This document shows, in pieces, positions 1 to 7,112 of a stretch of 15,496 bases of DNA. Source of the DNA: JBGPIK01 sp041484845 (GTDB lineage Bacteria; Desulfobacterota; Binatia; UBA9968). Position 1 is the first letter of the stretch; the number at the start of each line of letters is the position of its first letter. Position numbers and translations under genes: made by a program. A model generated the notes under the pieces. That model had not been told where the DNA came from. It was given only the letters and a program-made list of their open reading frames with translations, and did no database searches. The stretch covers positions 1 to 15,496 of the forward strand of contig JBGPIK010000131.1 of the NCBI GenBank assembly GCA_041484845.1. Direction: 5' to 3'.

Positions 1-1
1 C

Positions 2-187
2 GCCGATCCTGACTCCGTCGGGTTATGGATTGAAAGAGTGCGCGACATCCGTCCGCTCGGCGTCTCGGTTTACACGCTGGATCGCGAGTCTGCTGATAAG
101 AAGATCGAAAAAGTAAGCCTGACCACGCTCCAGTGGATTGCCGACCAAGTCCGCTGGCGGGCCGGCGTGCCGGCTGAAGTGTGTTGA
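2..187 (+). CDS. C-terminal end of a probable radical SAM protein (5' partial)
   Basis: An open frame enters from the left edge and stops at TGA 185-187, giving 61 residues. The stretch reads IRPLGVSVYTLDRESADKKI, then KVSLTTLQWIADQV and a tail ending GVPAEVC. This arrangement (IRP..V.VYTLDR.., then KVS...L..IA, then a short GxPxEV tail) resembles the C-terminal end of radical SAM Fe-S oxidoreductases. The CxxxCxxC cluster motif would lie outside the window, so the assignment rests on the tail only. The gene ends well before the terminator at 388-437. It is probably not part of the downstream operon, and its function cannot be tied to aromatic metabolism. Confidence 0.5.
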   Translation, partial: ADPDSVGLWIERVRDIRPLGVSVYTLDRESADKKIEKVSLTTLQWIADQVRWRAGVPAEVC

Positions 188-387
188 ATAGTTTCGCGGA
201 GCAGTTGGAAAAGAGCGGCCTTCTTAAAGAGCTATGGGGAGCGCGCTGCGTTAGAAAAACCGGATTTCGCACGGAAAATCCCCTGTTATTATTGTAGTGA
301 ATTGCATTCTTACGATACTTTGAGACTAACAACTGCGGTTGCGTTCCTGTCTTTTCTGTATTAAAATTTTTTCTTGCTGCTCAGTGA

Positions 388-437
388 GCCTCCTCTCCGT
401 TGAACCCGAGCGGTTCATAGTCTGGAGGCCTTTTTTT
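388..437 (+). terminator. Rho-independent terminator
   Basis: The outer stem GCCTCC (388-393) pairs perfectly with GGAGGC (424-429). An inner stem GAACC (402-406) pairs with GGTTC (412-416) around a 5-base loop. A C and seven T residues (431-437) follow directly. It lies 200 bases after the stop of the upstream gene, so it could end that transcript or a small RNA encoded in 188-387. I recognise no RNA family there. It separates the left-edge gene from the MaoC operon. Confidence 0.75.
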
Positions 438-533
438 ACTCCCAAAATGTCAAAGTCTGGGAGTGCTCACCAAAGGTGAACGTTTACCGTCGATTAAATC
501 ACTGATGGCCGCGGTGGCTCATGCTTAGCATGA
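438..533 (+). promoter_or_regulatory. Cluster of inverted repeats ahead of the MaoC operon
   Basis: Three inverted repeats lie between the terminator and the first plus-strand gene. ACTCCCA (438-444) pairs with TGGGAGT (458-464) across a 13-base loop. TCACC (467-471) pairs with GGTGA (475-479) across AAA. TCATGC (519-524) pairs with GCATGA (528-533) across TTA. The last, 46 bases before the start codon, has the size and position of an operator for a dimeric regulator; the first two could fold in the leader RNA. No convincing -35/-10 pair was identified and no regulator gene is present, so a regulatory role is inference. Confidence 0.35.
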
Positions 534-579
534 AAAGCCGGACAAATTTAAGCTTCCGCGTTCGAAGAGGAGATATGGT

Positions 580-1689
580 ATGCTCGATAGTGTCGAAACG
601 CCCGTGAACTGGGAACACACCAAGGCTTGGATAGGCCGCGCCCTGAGTGTCCACGAAGGAGGAGGGCGCGACGCGGTGGAGGCAAGCACAATTCGCCCGT
701 GGCTGGAGGCGCTGGAGTTTGGCTGCCCCCTGCACTATGACGAAAAAGCGGCCAAAGAGGCATGCTATAAGGATCTCTTTGCTCCCTATAGCATGCTTCA
801 GACGTACAGCAGCCCAGCCAACTGGCAACCTGGGCAACCCACTTTATGGCACAGCAACCATCCCAACTTCACATTAAGAGCCCACGCGAACCAGAGCGAA
901 ATCCCCCTGCCTGGAACCTGCAGCTTCGTGACGGACATTGAAATCGAGCACTTTCAACCGCTCTATCTGGGGGATAGGGTCGGGATGCGAGAACGCCGGT
1001 TGGTGAACGTCAATCCGAAGCGCACACGTGTTGGGGAGGGCGCTTTCCTCACCTGGGAAAGCCGCTTCTGCAACCAGCGCGACCAACTCGTGGCCGTGGC
1101 ACGCACGACTTCGTACGTTTACGTGCCTCATCCTCCGCATGAGGGAGAGAAGGCTAACGACGGAAATGGAAGCTCTAGAAGAGTTTCCATCTCGGATGCC
1201 GGCCCGCATGTCCCCGAAAGGGGGACCGATCCCCGAAATAATTGGAGCACCCAGCTTTTCTTTGAAGATGTAACCGAAGGGGATGATGTCCCGCAGGTGG
1301 CCTTTCCCATCACCGTCCAGCGTTTGGTCATGGAGGCCGGTGCCAATCGGGATTTTAACGGCATTCACCATAATCGGGAGATCGCCCAGTTCTACGGCGC
1401 CCGAGACATGTTCTGCAACAACTTTTTTCTCCAGGCGATGTGGGAGCGCACGGTCCGAGAGTACATCGGCCTACGTGGTATCATTCGCAAGATAGGGCCC
1501 TTCCGCATGAGGATCTTCAACCTCGTAGGCGACACGGTGGTGGTCAAAGGCAATGTCCTGCGCAAGTTCCAGCACGACGGCCAAAACTTTGTGGAGTTGA
1601 GAATGTGGTCCGACAACTCTCGTGGGTGCAGTGTAGGTCCAGGGCCCGTACTCGTGACGTTGCCTTCGCGCTCACCCAAACAACTCTGA
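580..1689 (+). CDS. Two-domain FAS1-like / MaoC-type acyl-CoA dehydratase (hydratase)
   Basis: A 369-residue double hot-dog protein. Residues ~10-185 match the FAS1-like dehydratase N-terminal domain (MaoC_dehydrat_N type), with FAPYSMLQTYSSPANW (68-83) and an EIEHFQPLYLGDRV strand (121-134). After a polar linker (~186-222), residues ~225-360 form a MaoC-like domain. Its hydratase-2-type catalytic segment is NRDFNGIHHN (257-266), with Asp258 and His263 as the likely dyad. Family members hydrate trans-2-enoyl-CoA or dehydrate 3-hydroxyacyl-CoA in the cytosol; the substrate here is unknown. The ATG start has an AAGAGGAG ribosome site (565-572) seven bases upstream. It is first in a three-gene plus-strand operon with another MaoC protein and a luciferase-like oxidoreductase. 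Confidence 0.8.
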   Translation: MLDSVETPVNWEHTKAWIGRALSVHEGGGRDAVEASTIRPWLEALEFGCPLHYDEKAAKEACYKDLFAPYSMLQTYSSPANWQPGQPTLWHSNHPNFTLRAHANQSEIPLPGTCSFVTDIEIEHFQPLYLGDRVGMRERRLVNVNPKRTRVGEGAFLTWESRFCNQRDQLVAVARTTSYVYVPHPPHEGEKANDGNGSSRRVSISDAGPHVPERGTDPRNNWSTQLFFEDVTEGDDVPQVAFPITVQRLVMEAGANRDFNGIHHNREIAQFYGARDMFCNNFFLQAMWERTVREYIGLRGIIRKIGPFRMRIFNLVGDTVVVKGNVLRKFQHDGQNFVELRMWSDNSRGCSVGPGPVLVTLPSRSPKQL

Positions 1690-1779
1690 CAATAGCAAGG
1701 TTACGGACCGAGCGCGCAGACCTGCAACCGAACATAAGAAGGGCAAATCTCCCCACCAACGCCAACCCTAGGATGTGTT

Positions 1780-2238
1780 ATGGCCGGGAAATTCTACGAA
1801 GAGCTCGATATTGGACAGCGTATTCAACACGCCACCAGCCGGACCGTGACGGAGATGGACAACGTGCTTTTCTGCGCGCTGACCATGAACCCGCAGCCGT
1901 TGCACCTCAACGAAGAATTCGCCGCCAAAACTCAATTTGGACAGCGCATCGTCAATGGGCTCTACACAATGGGACTGGTTGTCGGCTTGACAGTGGCCGA
2001 TCTCTCAGAAGGCACGATCGTCGCCAATCTATCCTATGAAAAAGTGGCGCACCCAAATCCGCTCTTCCACGGCGATACGATCAGCGTCGAGACCGAGGTG
2101 CTGGAGAAAAGGGAGAGCCGGTCCAATCCCGGTCGCGGTCTGGTGCGATTCAAACACATCGGGCGAAAACAGGACGGTAGTGTAGTGGTTGAAGTGGAGC
2201 GGACGACATTGTTTTTGAAGCGTCCTGTGAAGACTTAG
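1780..2238 (+). CDS. MaoC family dehydratase, single hot-dog domain
   Basis: 152 residues, a usual length for a single-domain MaoC protein. The catalytic segment is TMNPQPLHLN (35-44), with Asn37 where many hydratases have Asp, and His42. The following central helix region QFGQRIVNGLYTMGLVVGL (52-70) is typical of the family, as is the later strand ISVETEVLEKRESR. It probably adds or removes water on an enoyl/3-hydroxyacyl-CoA; the exact substrate is not visible. The ATG has AGGA (1770-1773) six bases upstream. It lies 90 bases after the two-domain MaoC gene and 16 bases before the oxidoreductase gene, so all three are likely co-transcribed. A heteromeric hydratase with its MaoC neighbour is possible, as in steroid-degrading ChsH1/ChsH2. 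Confidence 0.8.
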   Translation: MAGKFYEELDIGQRIQHATSRTVTEMDNVLFCALTMNPQPLHLNEEFAAKTQFGQRIVNGLYTMGLVVGLTVADLSEGTIVANLSYEKVAHPNPLFHGDTISVETEVLEKRESRSNPGRGLVRFKHIGRKQDGSVVVEVERTTLFLKRPVKT

Positions 2239-2254
2239 GGACCCGGAGGAGCCC

Positions 2255-3271
2255 TTGAAACTTGATGTTCTGGTATTCCCACGCTCGCTGAAGAGTTTTC
2301 CCGAGACGGCCCACTATCTCGAAGAACTAGGTTTTGGCGCACTCTGGACCCTGGAAACCCAGCACAATCCGTTTTTCTCCCTGATCTTGTCTGCCGAACA
2401 TACTCGCACCATGAAGCTTGGAACCTCGATTGCGGTGGCCTTCCCTCGCAGCCCAATGGTTCTCGCCCACATCGCTTGGGACCTGCAGGAGTTTTCGAGC
2501 GGCCGGTTCATCCTCGGCCTGGGTACGCAGGTGCGCGGCCACATCGAGCGCCGCTTCAGCGTACCGTGGGATTCACCAGGCCCCAGATTGAGGGAGATCA
2601 TCCTGGCCTTGAGGGCCATCTGGGATTGCTGGCAAAATGAAGCTCCCCTCAAATTCCAGGGGAAGTTTTACTCCTTTACTTTGATGACTCCTTTTTTCAA
2701 TCCAGGCCCGATCCGACATCCTGCGATTCCCATCTTCATCGGAGGGCTTAACCGCTACATGTGCACGTTGGCGGGAGAGCTTTGCCAGGGCATCCACATC
2801 CACCCTTTACATACCGTGAAGTTCATCCGCGAGGCGATTGTGCCCCGGATCAAAGAAGGTGCCGAGAAAGCGGGGAGAGACTACCATGAGGTATCGCTGT
2901 CCACCGCGGCGTTTGTGGCAACCGGTAACGATAGAGAATCAATGGAGAAGGCGAAAGAGAAAATCCGCAGCCAGATCGCGTTCTACTCTTCAACGCGAAA
3001 CTATTTTCCTGTCCTGGAAATGCACGGCTGGGGAGAGACGGCCCGCGCGTTACAAAAGAAATCCATTGCGGGAGATTGGGAAGGGATGGCCAGGGAAATC
3101 AGTGACGAAATGCTACATGAGTTCGCCATCATCGGCACTTACACGGAGCTGGCCGCAAAAATCCACAAAAAGTACGACGGGGTCATCGACCGGCTCTCGC
3201 TTTATGACTGCGTGCCCGCACCGGCGGAAGAAAAGGAATGGCGTCGCATCGTCAAAGCGATCAACGGCTAA
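2255..3271 (+). CDS. Luciferase-like (LLM class) oxidoreductase, probably F420- or flavin-dependent
   Basis: 338 residues with the (beta/alpha)8 pattern of the bacterial luciferase-like family. The first strand is MKLDVLVF, followed by LEELGFGALWTLE (22-34). A strongly conserved block is KLGTSIAVAFPRSPMVLAHI (54-73), then SSGRFILGLGTQ (81-92). The C-terminal IIGTYTELAAKI segment is also usual. Members oxidise or reduce substrates using F420H2 or FMNH2; the sequence resembles actinobacterial-type F420-dependent members, but the cofactor cannot be settled by eye. The start is TTG at 2255, preceded by GGAGGA (2245-2250); no better ATG gives the MKLDVLVF strand. It ends 10 bases from the stop of the convergent acyl-CoA ligase with no obvious terminator between. 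Confidence 0.8.
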   Translation: MKLDVLVFPRSLKSFPETAHYLEELGFGALWTLETQHNPFFSLILSAEHTRTMKLGTSIAVAFPRSPMVLAHIAWDLQEFSSGRFILGLGTQVRGHIERRFSVPWDSPGPRLREIILALRAIWDCWQNEAPLKFQGKFYSFTLMTPFFNPGPIRHPAIPIFIGGLNRYMCTLAGELCQGIHIHPLHTVKFIREAIVPRIKEGAEKAGRDYHEVSLSTAAFVATGNDRESMEKAKEKIRSQIAFYSSTRNYFPVLEMHGWGETARALQKKSIAGDWEGMAREISDEMLHEFAIIGTYTELAAKIHKKYDGVIDRLSLYDCVPAPAEEKEWRRIVKAING

Positions 3272-3281
3272 CCTGATCCGT

Positions 3282-4841
3282 TCAGCTTCTCTGCGTCAGC
3301 AGGCGGCGCAAGATCTTGCCGGAGACGCTGCGCGGGATAGCAGCGACCAGTTCGATCTGCCGCACTCGCTTGTAACCCGCCACCCTGGTACGCAGAAAAT
3401 CCATGAGGGCCTCTCCATCTGCCGTACTGCCAGGTTTTAGCACTACAAAGGCTTTCGGGATTTCACCTGCTTCCCTGTCCGGGACGCCGGCGACGGCGCA
3501 ATCCTTGACCTCAGGGTGCTCCAGCAACAGCGCTTCAAGCTCGTTGGGAGCTACGGTGTAGCCCTTGTACTTGATCATCTCCTTCGTGCGACCGACGATA
3601 AAAACATAGCCACGCTCGTCCATCCGGGCCAAGTCCCCGGTGTGAAACCAGCCGTCGGTCAACACCCGCTCGGTCAGTTCGGGGTCTCGCCAGTACCCCT
3701 GCATGATCTGCGGCCCACGCACCAAAAGTTCACCCACCTCCCCCGGCGCCAAAACATTCCTCCAGTCCTGCACATCCACGACCCGTTCTTCTGTGTCGGC
3801 AACGGGTGGGCCAACGGATTCGTGATCGGGATCTGAGTAAAAATCCGCATTCGTCGTCGGAGAGGTTTCCGTAAGGCCGTAGCCCTGCTTGGCCGGTACT
3901 CCCGTCAAGCTCCGAAACTCCCGAGCCACCTCCGGAGCCAGCGGCGCGGCGCCCGTATTCACATAGCGCAACGATGACAAATCCCGTTGCCGCAGCCGCG
4001 TGTTGTTGACCAAAGTGAGGAGCACGGGCGGAACGGTAAAGAGAAGAGTTGCCCGATGGCGGTCAATCAAATCCACCAGTTCATCCGGATCGAAGCGGCT
4101 CATAATCACCTGGGTGGCGCCCACGTAAATCGCTTCCGCCATCAGCACATTCATCCCGTAAATATGAAAAAAGGGAAGGTGATTGAGAAAAACATCCGCT
4201 TCAGTGATCGGCACAGGATCTTGGTGGCGAAACTGTATTAGATTCGATACCAGGTTCCGATGGCTCAACATAACTCCCTTGGGAACGCCGGTGGTCCCGC
4301 TGGAATAGGCGATCACTGCGACGTGATCGGGATCCAGCGGCGGAAACGGAACGTTCTCCGCCGAAGATGAATGGAGATCCGCAATAGAAACAGCGCCGGC
4401 GTCGGAAGGCTTCCCGATGCAGATTAGCCTGTCTCTAGAGATTAATCCGCCACTGCCTCTCAAGAATGTCTCTCCGAGATCGGCATCGACAATGGCGGCT
4501 GAAGGGTCGCAATCCCTGAGCTGTGCGCCGATCTCACGGGCCGAATAGGCCGGGCTGAAGGGAACGACCACACCGCCGCCTTTCAGGATGCCAAAAAAGG
4601 CGGCGATGTATTCGATGCTGTTCTGCCCCATGAGGGCGACGCGCTGGCCGGGTTGGACACCCAGGGCCGCCAGCTCCAACGCAATCGCGTTGCAACGCGC
4701 ATCTAACTCCGCAAACGTGGCTGTCCGCGAGCCATGAACAGCAGCGATTTTGTCCGGGAGACGGCCGGCGCTCTTAGCGAGGACATCCGGTAGTGAAATT
4801 TCCGGATACGGTTTCAAGGAAGGCCGAAGGATCAGATTCAT
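3282..4841 (-). CDS. AMP-forming acyl-/aryl-CoA ligase (4-coumarate/benzoate-CoA ligase type)
   Basis: 519 residues, a normal full length for ANL-superfamily ligases. All core motifs are present: phosphate loop YSSGTTGVPKGV (179-190), YGLTET (321-326), WFHTGD (398-403), hinge region GRTKEMIKYKGY (417-428), and the C-terminal SGKILRR with catalytic Lys509. It would convert a carboxylic acid, ATP and CoA to acyl-CoA, AMP and pyrophosphate in the cytosol. Its place at the end of a benzoyl-CoA degradation cluster suggests benzoate or a related aromatic or alicyclic acid as substrate; this is inference, since medium-chain fatty acid and coumarate ligases look alike at this level. It starts 69 bases after the activator gene; the ATG lacks a strong ribosome-binding site. 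Confidence 0.88.
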   Translation of the reverse strand: MNLILRPSLKPYPEISLPDVLAKSAGRLPDKIAAVHGSRTATFAELDARCNAIALELAALGVQPGQRVALMGQNSIEYIAAFFGILKGGGVVVPFSPAYSAREIGAQLRDCDPSAAIVDADLGETFLRGSGGLISRDRLICIGKPSDAGAVSIADLHSSSAENVPFPPLDPDHVAVIAYSSGTTGVPKGVMLSHRNLVSNLIQFRHQDPVPITEADVFLNHLPFFHIYGMNVLMAEAIYVGATQVIMSRFDPDELVDLIDRHRATLLFTVPPVLLTLVNNTRLRQRDLSSLRYVNTGAAPLAPEVAREFRSLTGVPAKQGYGLTETSPTTNADFYSDPDHESVGPPVADTEERVVDVQDWRNVLAPGEVGELLVRGPQIMQGYWRDPELTERVLTDGWFHTGDLARMDERGYVFIVGRTKEMIKYKGYTVAPNELEALLLEHPEVKDCAVAGVPDREAGEIPKAFVVLKPGSTADGEALMDFLRTRVAGYKRVRQIELVAAIPRSVSGKILRRLLTQRS

Positions 4842-4881
4842 GAAAGCGATCCAGTTGTTTTTTTTCGACGCTCTGGCGCGG

Positions 4882-4905
4882 TAAAGATCTTGAAAGATAT
4901 CTTTA
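4882..4905 (-). promoter_or_regulatory. Intercistronic inverted repeat before the ligase gene
   Basis: TAAAGAT (4882-4888) pairs with ATCTTTA (4899-4905), and AAAGATATCTTT (4893-4904) is itself a perfect palindrome. It lies in the 69-base gap between activator and ligase. It is not followed by a T-run in the direction of transcription, so it does not look like a terminator. It might be an operator or mRNA-processing hairpin, or chance in an A/T-rich spacer. Confidence 0.25.
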
Positions 4906-4910
4906 TCTTC

Positions 4911-5717
4911 CTACCGGCTCACTGCTGGAAACGGGCTCTGGTTGGCCCGGGAGTCGTGGCGGGCGATGAGGGCTGCTCCGAGAGCTCCCGTGATCTGAGG
5001 CTCGGGGGGCAGGAATACAGGCAGGCTCAGGCGTTCCCCCATGAGCTTGACAACGGCCGGGTTCTTGGCCACCCCGCCGGTCATGGCGACAGGAGGTTTC
5101 ACCCCGATGCTTTTCACCATGGCGGCGATTCGATCAACAATGGACTGGCAAACCCCCAGGAGGATCTCGTCTTTCTTTTTTCCCCGGGCGATATGAGAGA
5201 CCACCTCGCTCTCGGCGAAGACCGTGCAGGTGCTGCTCACTCGCACGGCTTCGGGCGCGCGCAAAGCACACCGGCCAAGCTCTTCAAGCGGGACCTGCAG
5301 GGCGTTGGCCATGGTCTCGAGAAAGCGGCCGGTTCCTGCCGCACACTTATCGTTCATGTTGAAGTTTTCCACTTCCCCCCAGTCATTGAGGCGAATTCCC
5401 TTGCTGTCCTGGCCGCCGATGTCAATGATGGTGCGCACGTCAGGCATAATCCAGTGCACGCCGGCCCCGTGGCATATAATTTCACTCCTGCGCCCCTGCG
5501 GAAAACTTAGATACTCTCTGCCGTAACCGGTGCCGTAGATGCACGCGATATCCTCACGCTTAACCCGCGCTTTAGCGCAGGCTTCGTCAACGCAAAGGTT
5601 GGCCTGCTCATCCCCACCCATCCCCGTCTTGATCACATGATAGGAAACGATACCGTTGTCACCCAAGATCACAGCTTTAATGGTATTCGATCCTGCATCG
5701 ATACCGGCGTAAAGCAT
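4911..5717 (-). CDS. ATP-dependent activator of the benzoyl-CoA reductase / 2-hydroxyacyl-CoA dehydratase family (BadF/BadG/BcrA/BcrD/HgdC type)
   Basis: 268 residues of the ASKHA fold. Visible motifs are the phosphate loop GIDAGSNTIK (5-14), DIGGQDSK (99-106), NDKCAAGTGRFLE (122-134) with Cys125, STCTVFAESEV (162-172) with Cys164, and the adenosine motif MTGGVAKNP (212-220). In HgdC the two equivalent cysteines from each monomer hold one [4Fe-4S] cluster between two subunits. ATP hydrolysis drives electron transfer to the catalytic subunits. Length matches HgdC and BcrD rather than the longer BcrA. It is the only activator seen, so it probably works as a homodimer. Its gene once overlapped the large-subunit gene as TGATG but is now split from it by a palindromic insertion. 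Confidence 0.92.
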   Translation of the reverse strand: MLYAGIDAGSNTIKAVILGDNGIVSYHVIKTGMGGDEQANLCVDEACAKARVKREDIACIYGTGYGREYLSFPQGRRSEIICHGAGVHWIMPDVRTIIDIGGQDSKGIRLNDWGEVENFNMNDKCAAGTGRFLETMANALQVPLEELGRCALRAPEAVRVSSTCTVFAESEVVSHIARGKKKDEILLGVCQSIVDRIAAMVKSIGVKPPVAMTGGVAKNPAVVKLMGERLSLPVFLPPEPQITGALGAALIARHDSRANQSPFPAVSR

Positions 5718-5733
5718 CAGTGCTTCTTTCCCT
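5716..5733. repeat. Direct repeat (probable target-site duplication), copy 1
   Basis: ATCAGTGCTTCTTT (5716-5729) is identical to 5870-5883. The match extends to 18 bases with one mismatch (C5730 versus G5884, then CCT in both). This copy covers the start codon of the activator gene and its upstream bases. Confidence 0.75.
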
Positions 5734-5869
5734 GCAAAAGAACAAGACTCACCGCGGAGACACAGAGAACACAGAATTCGGAAAATTTTTTCATCAAAAA
5801 CGGATTTCCTCTGCGTACTCGGCGCCTCTGTGTGAATTCCGGGTATTTGAGTTTTGGCTTGCGGCTCCG
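5734..5869. mobile_element. Non-coding imperfect palindromic repeat element (MITE-like) inserted between reductase genes
   Basis: About 140 bases without a gene. The left arm (about 5749-5785) contains CACCGCGGAGACACAGAGAA; the right arm (about 5807-5840), read on the other strand, contains CACACAGAGGCGCCGAG followed by TACGCAGAGG. The arms are only partly complementary, with an A/T-rich centre (GAAAATTTTTTC). This purine-rich 'GCGGAGACACAGAG' style resembles dispersed palindromic repeats I know from many anaerobe and environmental genomes. It is flanked by 14-bp direct repeats that span the stop of the upstream gene and the start of the downstream gene, which fits insertion with target duplication. 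No transposase is encoded inside. Confidence 0.65.
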
Positions 5870-5887
5870 ATCAGTGCTTCTTTGCCT
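5870..5887. repeat. Direct repeat (probable target-site duplication), copy 2
   Basis: The second copy of ATCAGTGCTTCTTT (5870-5883), followed by GCCT. It includes the TGA stop codon (5871-5873 on the minus strand) and last codons of the large reductase subunit. Together with copy 1 it brackets the palindromic element. Confidence 0.75.
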
Positions 5888-7112
5888 CGAGCATTTCCAG
5901 GAAGGTCTCCATTTTTACCCGGGTTGGGGCTTCCGCATAGGCACGCGGGTCCGCCATATCGGACTCGATAAACAGGCTTGGAACGCCGATCTTTTCCTGC
6001 ATCACCTGGGCGAGGTCTCGCTGGCCCATGGAGAAGCGTTTGCAACTGCGGTTCTGATGGAACACAAAGCCGTCCAGTTTGAACTTTACCACGTCACCGA
6101 GAAGGGTCTTGATCCGCTGGTTAATACTGTAATTGAGCCAGACATCCAGGTGCTTGTTGGCAAAGGCCGTCCAGGGGTCGTTTAAATCCATCCGCCCACC
6201 CCAGACGTAGCGCAGGTAGGTCTCGTAGGTAAAAATCGCGTTTCGATCTTCCACGTCGCTGAAGAATTTCAGATTGTACCACATGGGAATGTTGTCCCAG
6301 CCGAGCCGGATGCGCTCGTTTTCCACGGCCCCTTTCCCCTCCTGGACGCACTGTTGGGCCTCGTCGCGAAGGTGGGAAAAAAAATCGATGGTCTTAGGGT
6401 TGCCAAGCATGGCCACCAGGGGGAAAACGTTGCCGCACATTTCACGGCTTCCCACCGGGCTAGGCACAGCAGCGCGGAGATCCATGATGTCGAGCCATAA
6501 CTCCGCCGCGCGATCTGAAAGTCTCAGGGTTTCTATGAAAGTGTCCTCGTGAAAGCGAACAGCGAGCTTTTGCTCAAGGTAAGGGATAAGCTCCCGGATC
6601 TGACCAAGGTAGTGCTGGCGCTGCGATTCGCTGACCGGCAGGTCCACCATCGTGGCGTCGACGACAAACATGGGAATGTCGAAGTGTTCGCGCACGACCT
6701 CCCACCACTTGACTTGGGGGAGACAGGGAATCCGAGTCGTGACCAGCATGTCAGGGCGGGGAAGCCCGCCGTAAGGAAGCGTGGGATCGTCAACCCCCTT
6801 GCCAAGCACGATCCCCAAATTGACGCGGCTATAGGAGCACAAATCGATTGAATATCCCTTTTCCTCCGCCGTCTCGCAGAACTCCTGAGCGCGCTGGATG
6901 GAGGCGCAAACGGCCGAGTAGTTTTCCGGATAAACGGGATAGATACCCAGCGCCCAGAAAATCTCGATGGGGACATTGCCCGATACCCATGCCACCGGGC
7001 GACCCTCGGCCCGGTGACGGGCGGCGCCCTCCCAGTAGTCTTTGAGGACAATGGCGGCTTCGTAGGAGGAGTTCAAAGCCCTCCCCTTCTTTTTCGGAGC
7101 GGCAGACGTCAT
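5871..7112 (-). CDS. Benzoyl-CoA reductase / 2-hydroxyacyl-CoA dehydratase family, large subunit (BcrB/BzdO/BadE-like)
   Basis: 413 residues. Family landmarks include GIYPVYPENYSAVCA (56-70), IDLCSYSRVNLG (89-100) with Cys92, TTRIPCLPQ (125-133) with Cys130, NVFPLVAMLGNP (228-239) and GFVFHQNRSCKRFS (348-361) with Cys357. The three cysteines in these positions ligate a [4Fe-4S] cluster in characterised members. The YPEN and CSYSR segments and the ~410-residue length favour a benzoyl-CoA reductase large subunit over a short-chain hydroxyacyl-CoA dehydratase. With neighbours it would reduce the aromatic ring of an aryl-CoA to a cyclohexadiene, using low-potential electrons delivered by the ATP-driven activator. 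The ATG overlaps the stop of the small-subunit gene (ATGA, 7109-7112), showing translational coupling. Confidence 0.85.
   Translation of the reverse strand: MTSAAPKKKGRALNSSYEAAIVLKDYWEGAARHRAEGRPVAWVSGNVPIEIFWALGIYPVYPENYSAVCASIQRAQEFCETAEEKGYSIDLCSYSRVNLGIVLGKGVDDPTLPYGGLPRPDMLVTTRIPCLPQVKWWEVVREHFDIPMFVVDATMVDLPVSESQRQHYLGQIRELIPYLEQKLAVRFHEDTFIETLRLSDRAAELWLDIMDLRAAVPSPVGSREMCGNVFPLVAMLGNPKTIDFFSHLRDEAQQCVQEGKGAVENERIRLGWDNIPMWYNLKFFSDVEDRNAIFTYETYLRYVWGGRMDLNDPWTAFANKHLDVWLNYSINQRIKTLLGDVVKFKLDGFVFHQNRSCKRFSMGQRDLAQVMQEKIGVPSLFIESDMADPRAYAEAPTRVKMETFLEMLEAKKH

Noticed and set aside
3272..3281. Possible bidirectional terminator between the convergent oxidoreductase and ligase genes
   Set aside because: Only 10 bases separate the stops and no stem with a T-run on either side was found.
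4890..5510. Open frame (206 codons) on the plus strand opposite the activator gene
   Set aside because: It lies across a clear ASKHA activator and shows no family motifs of its own.
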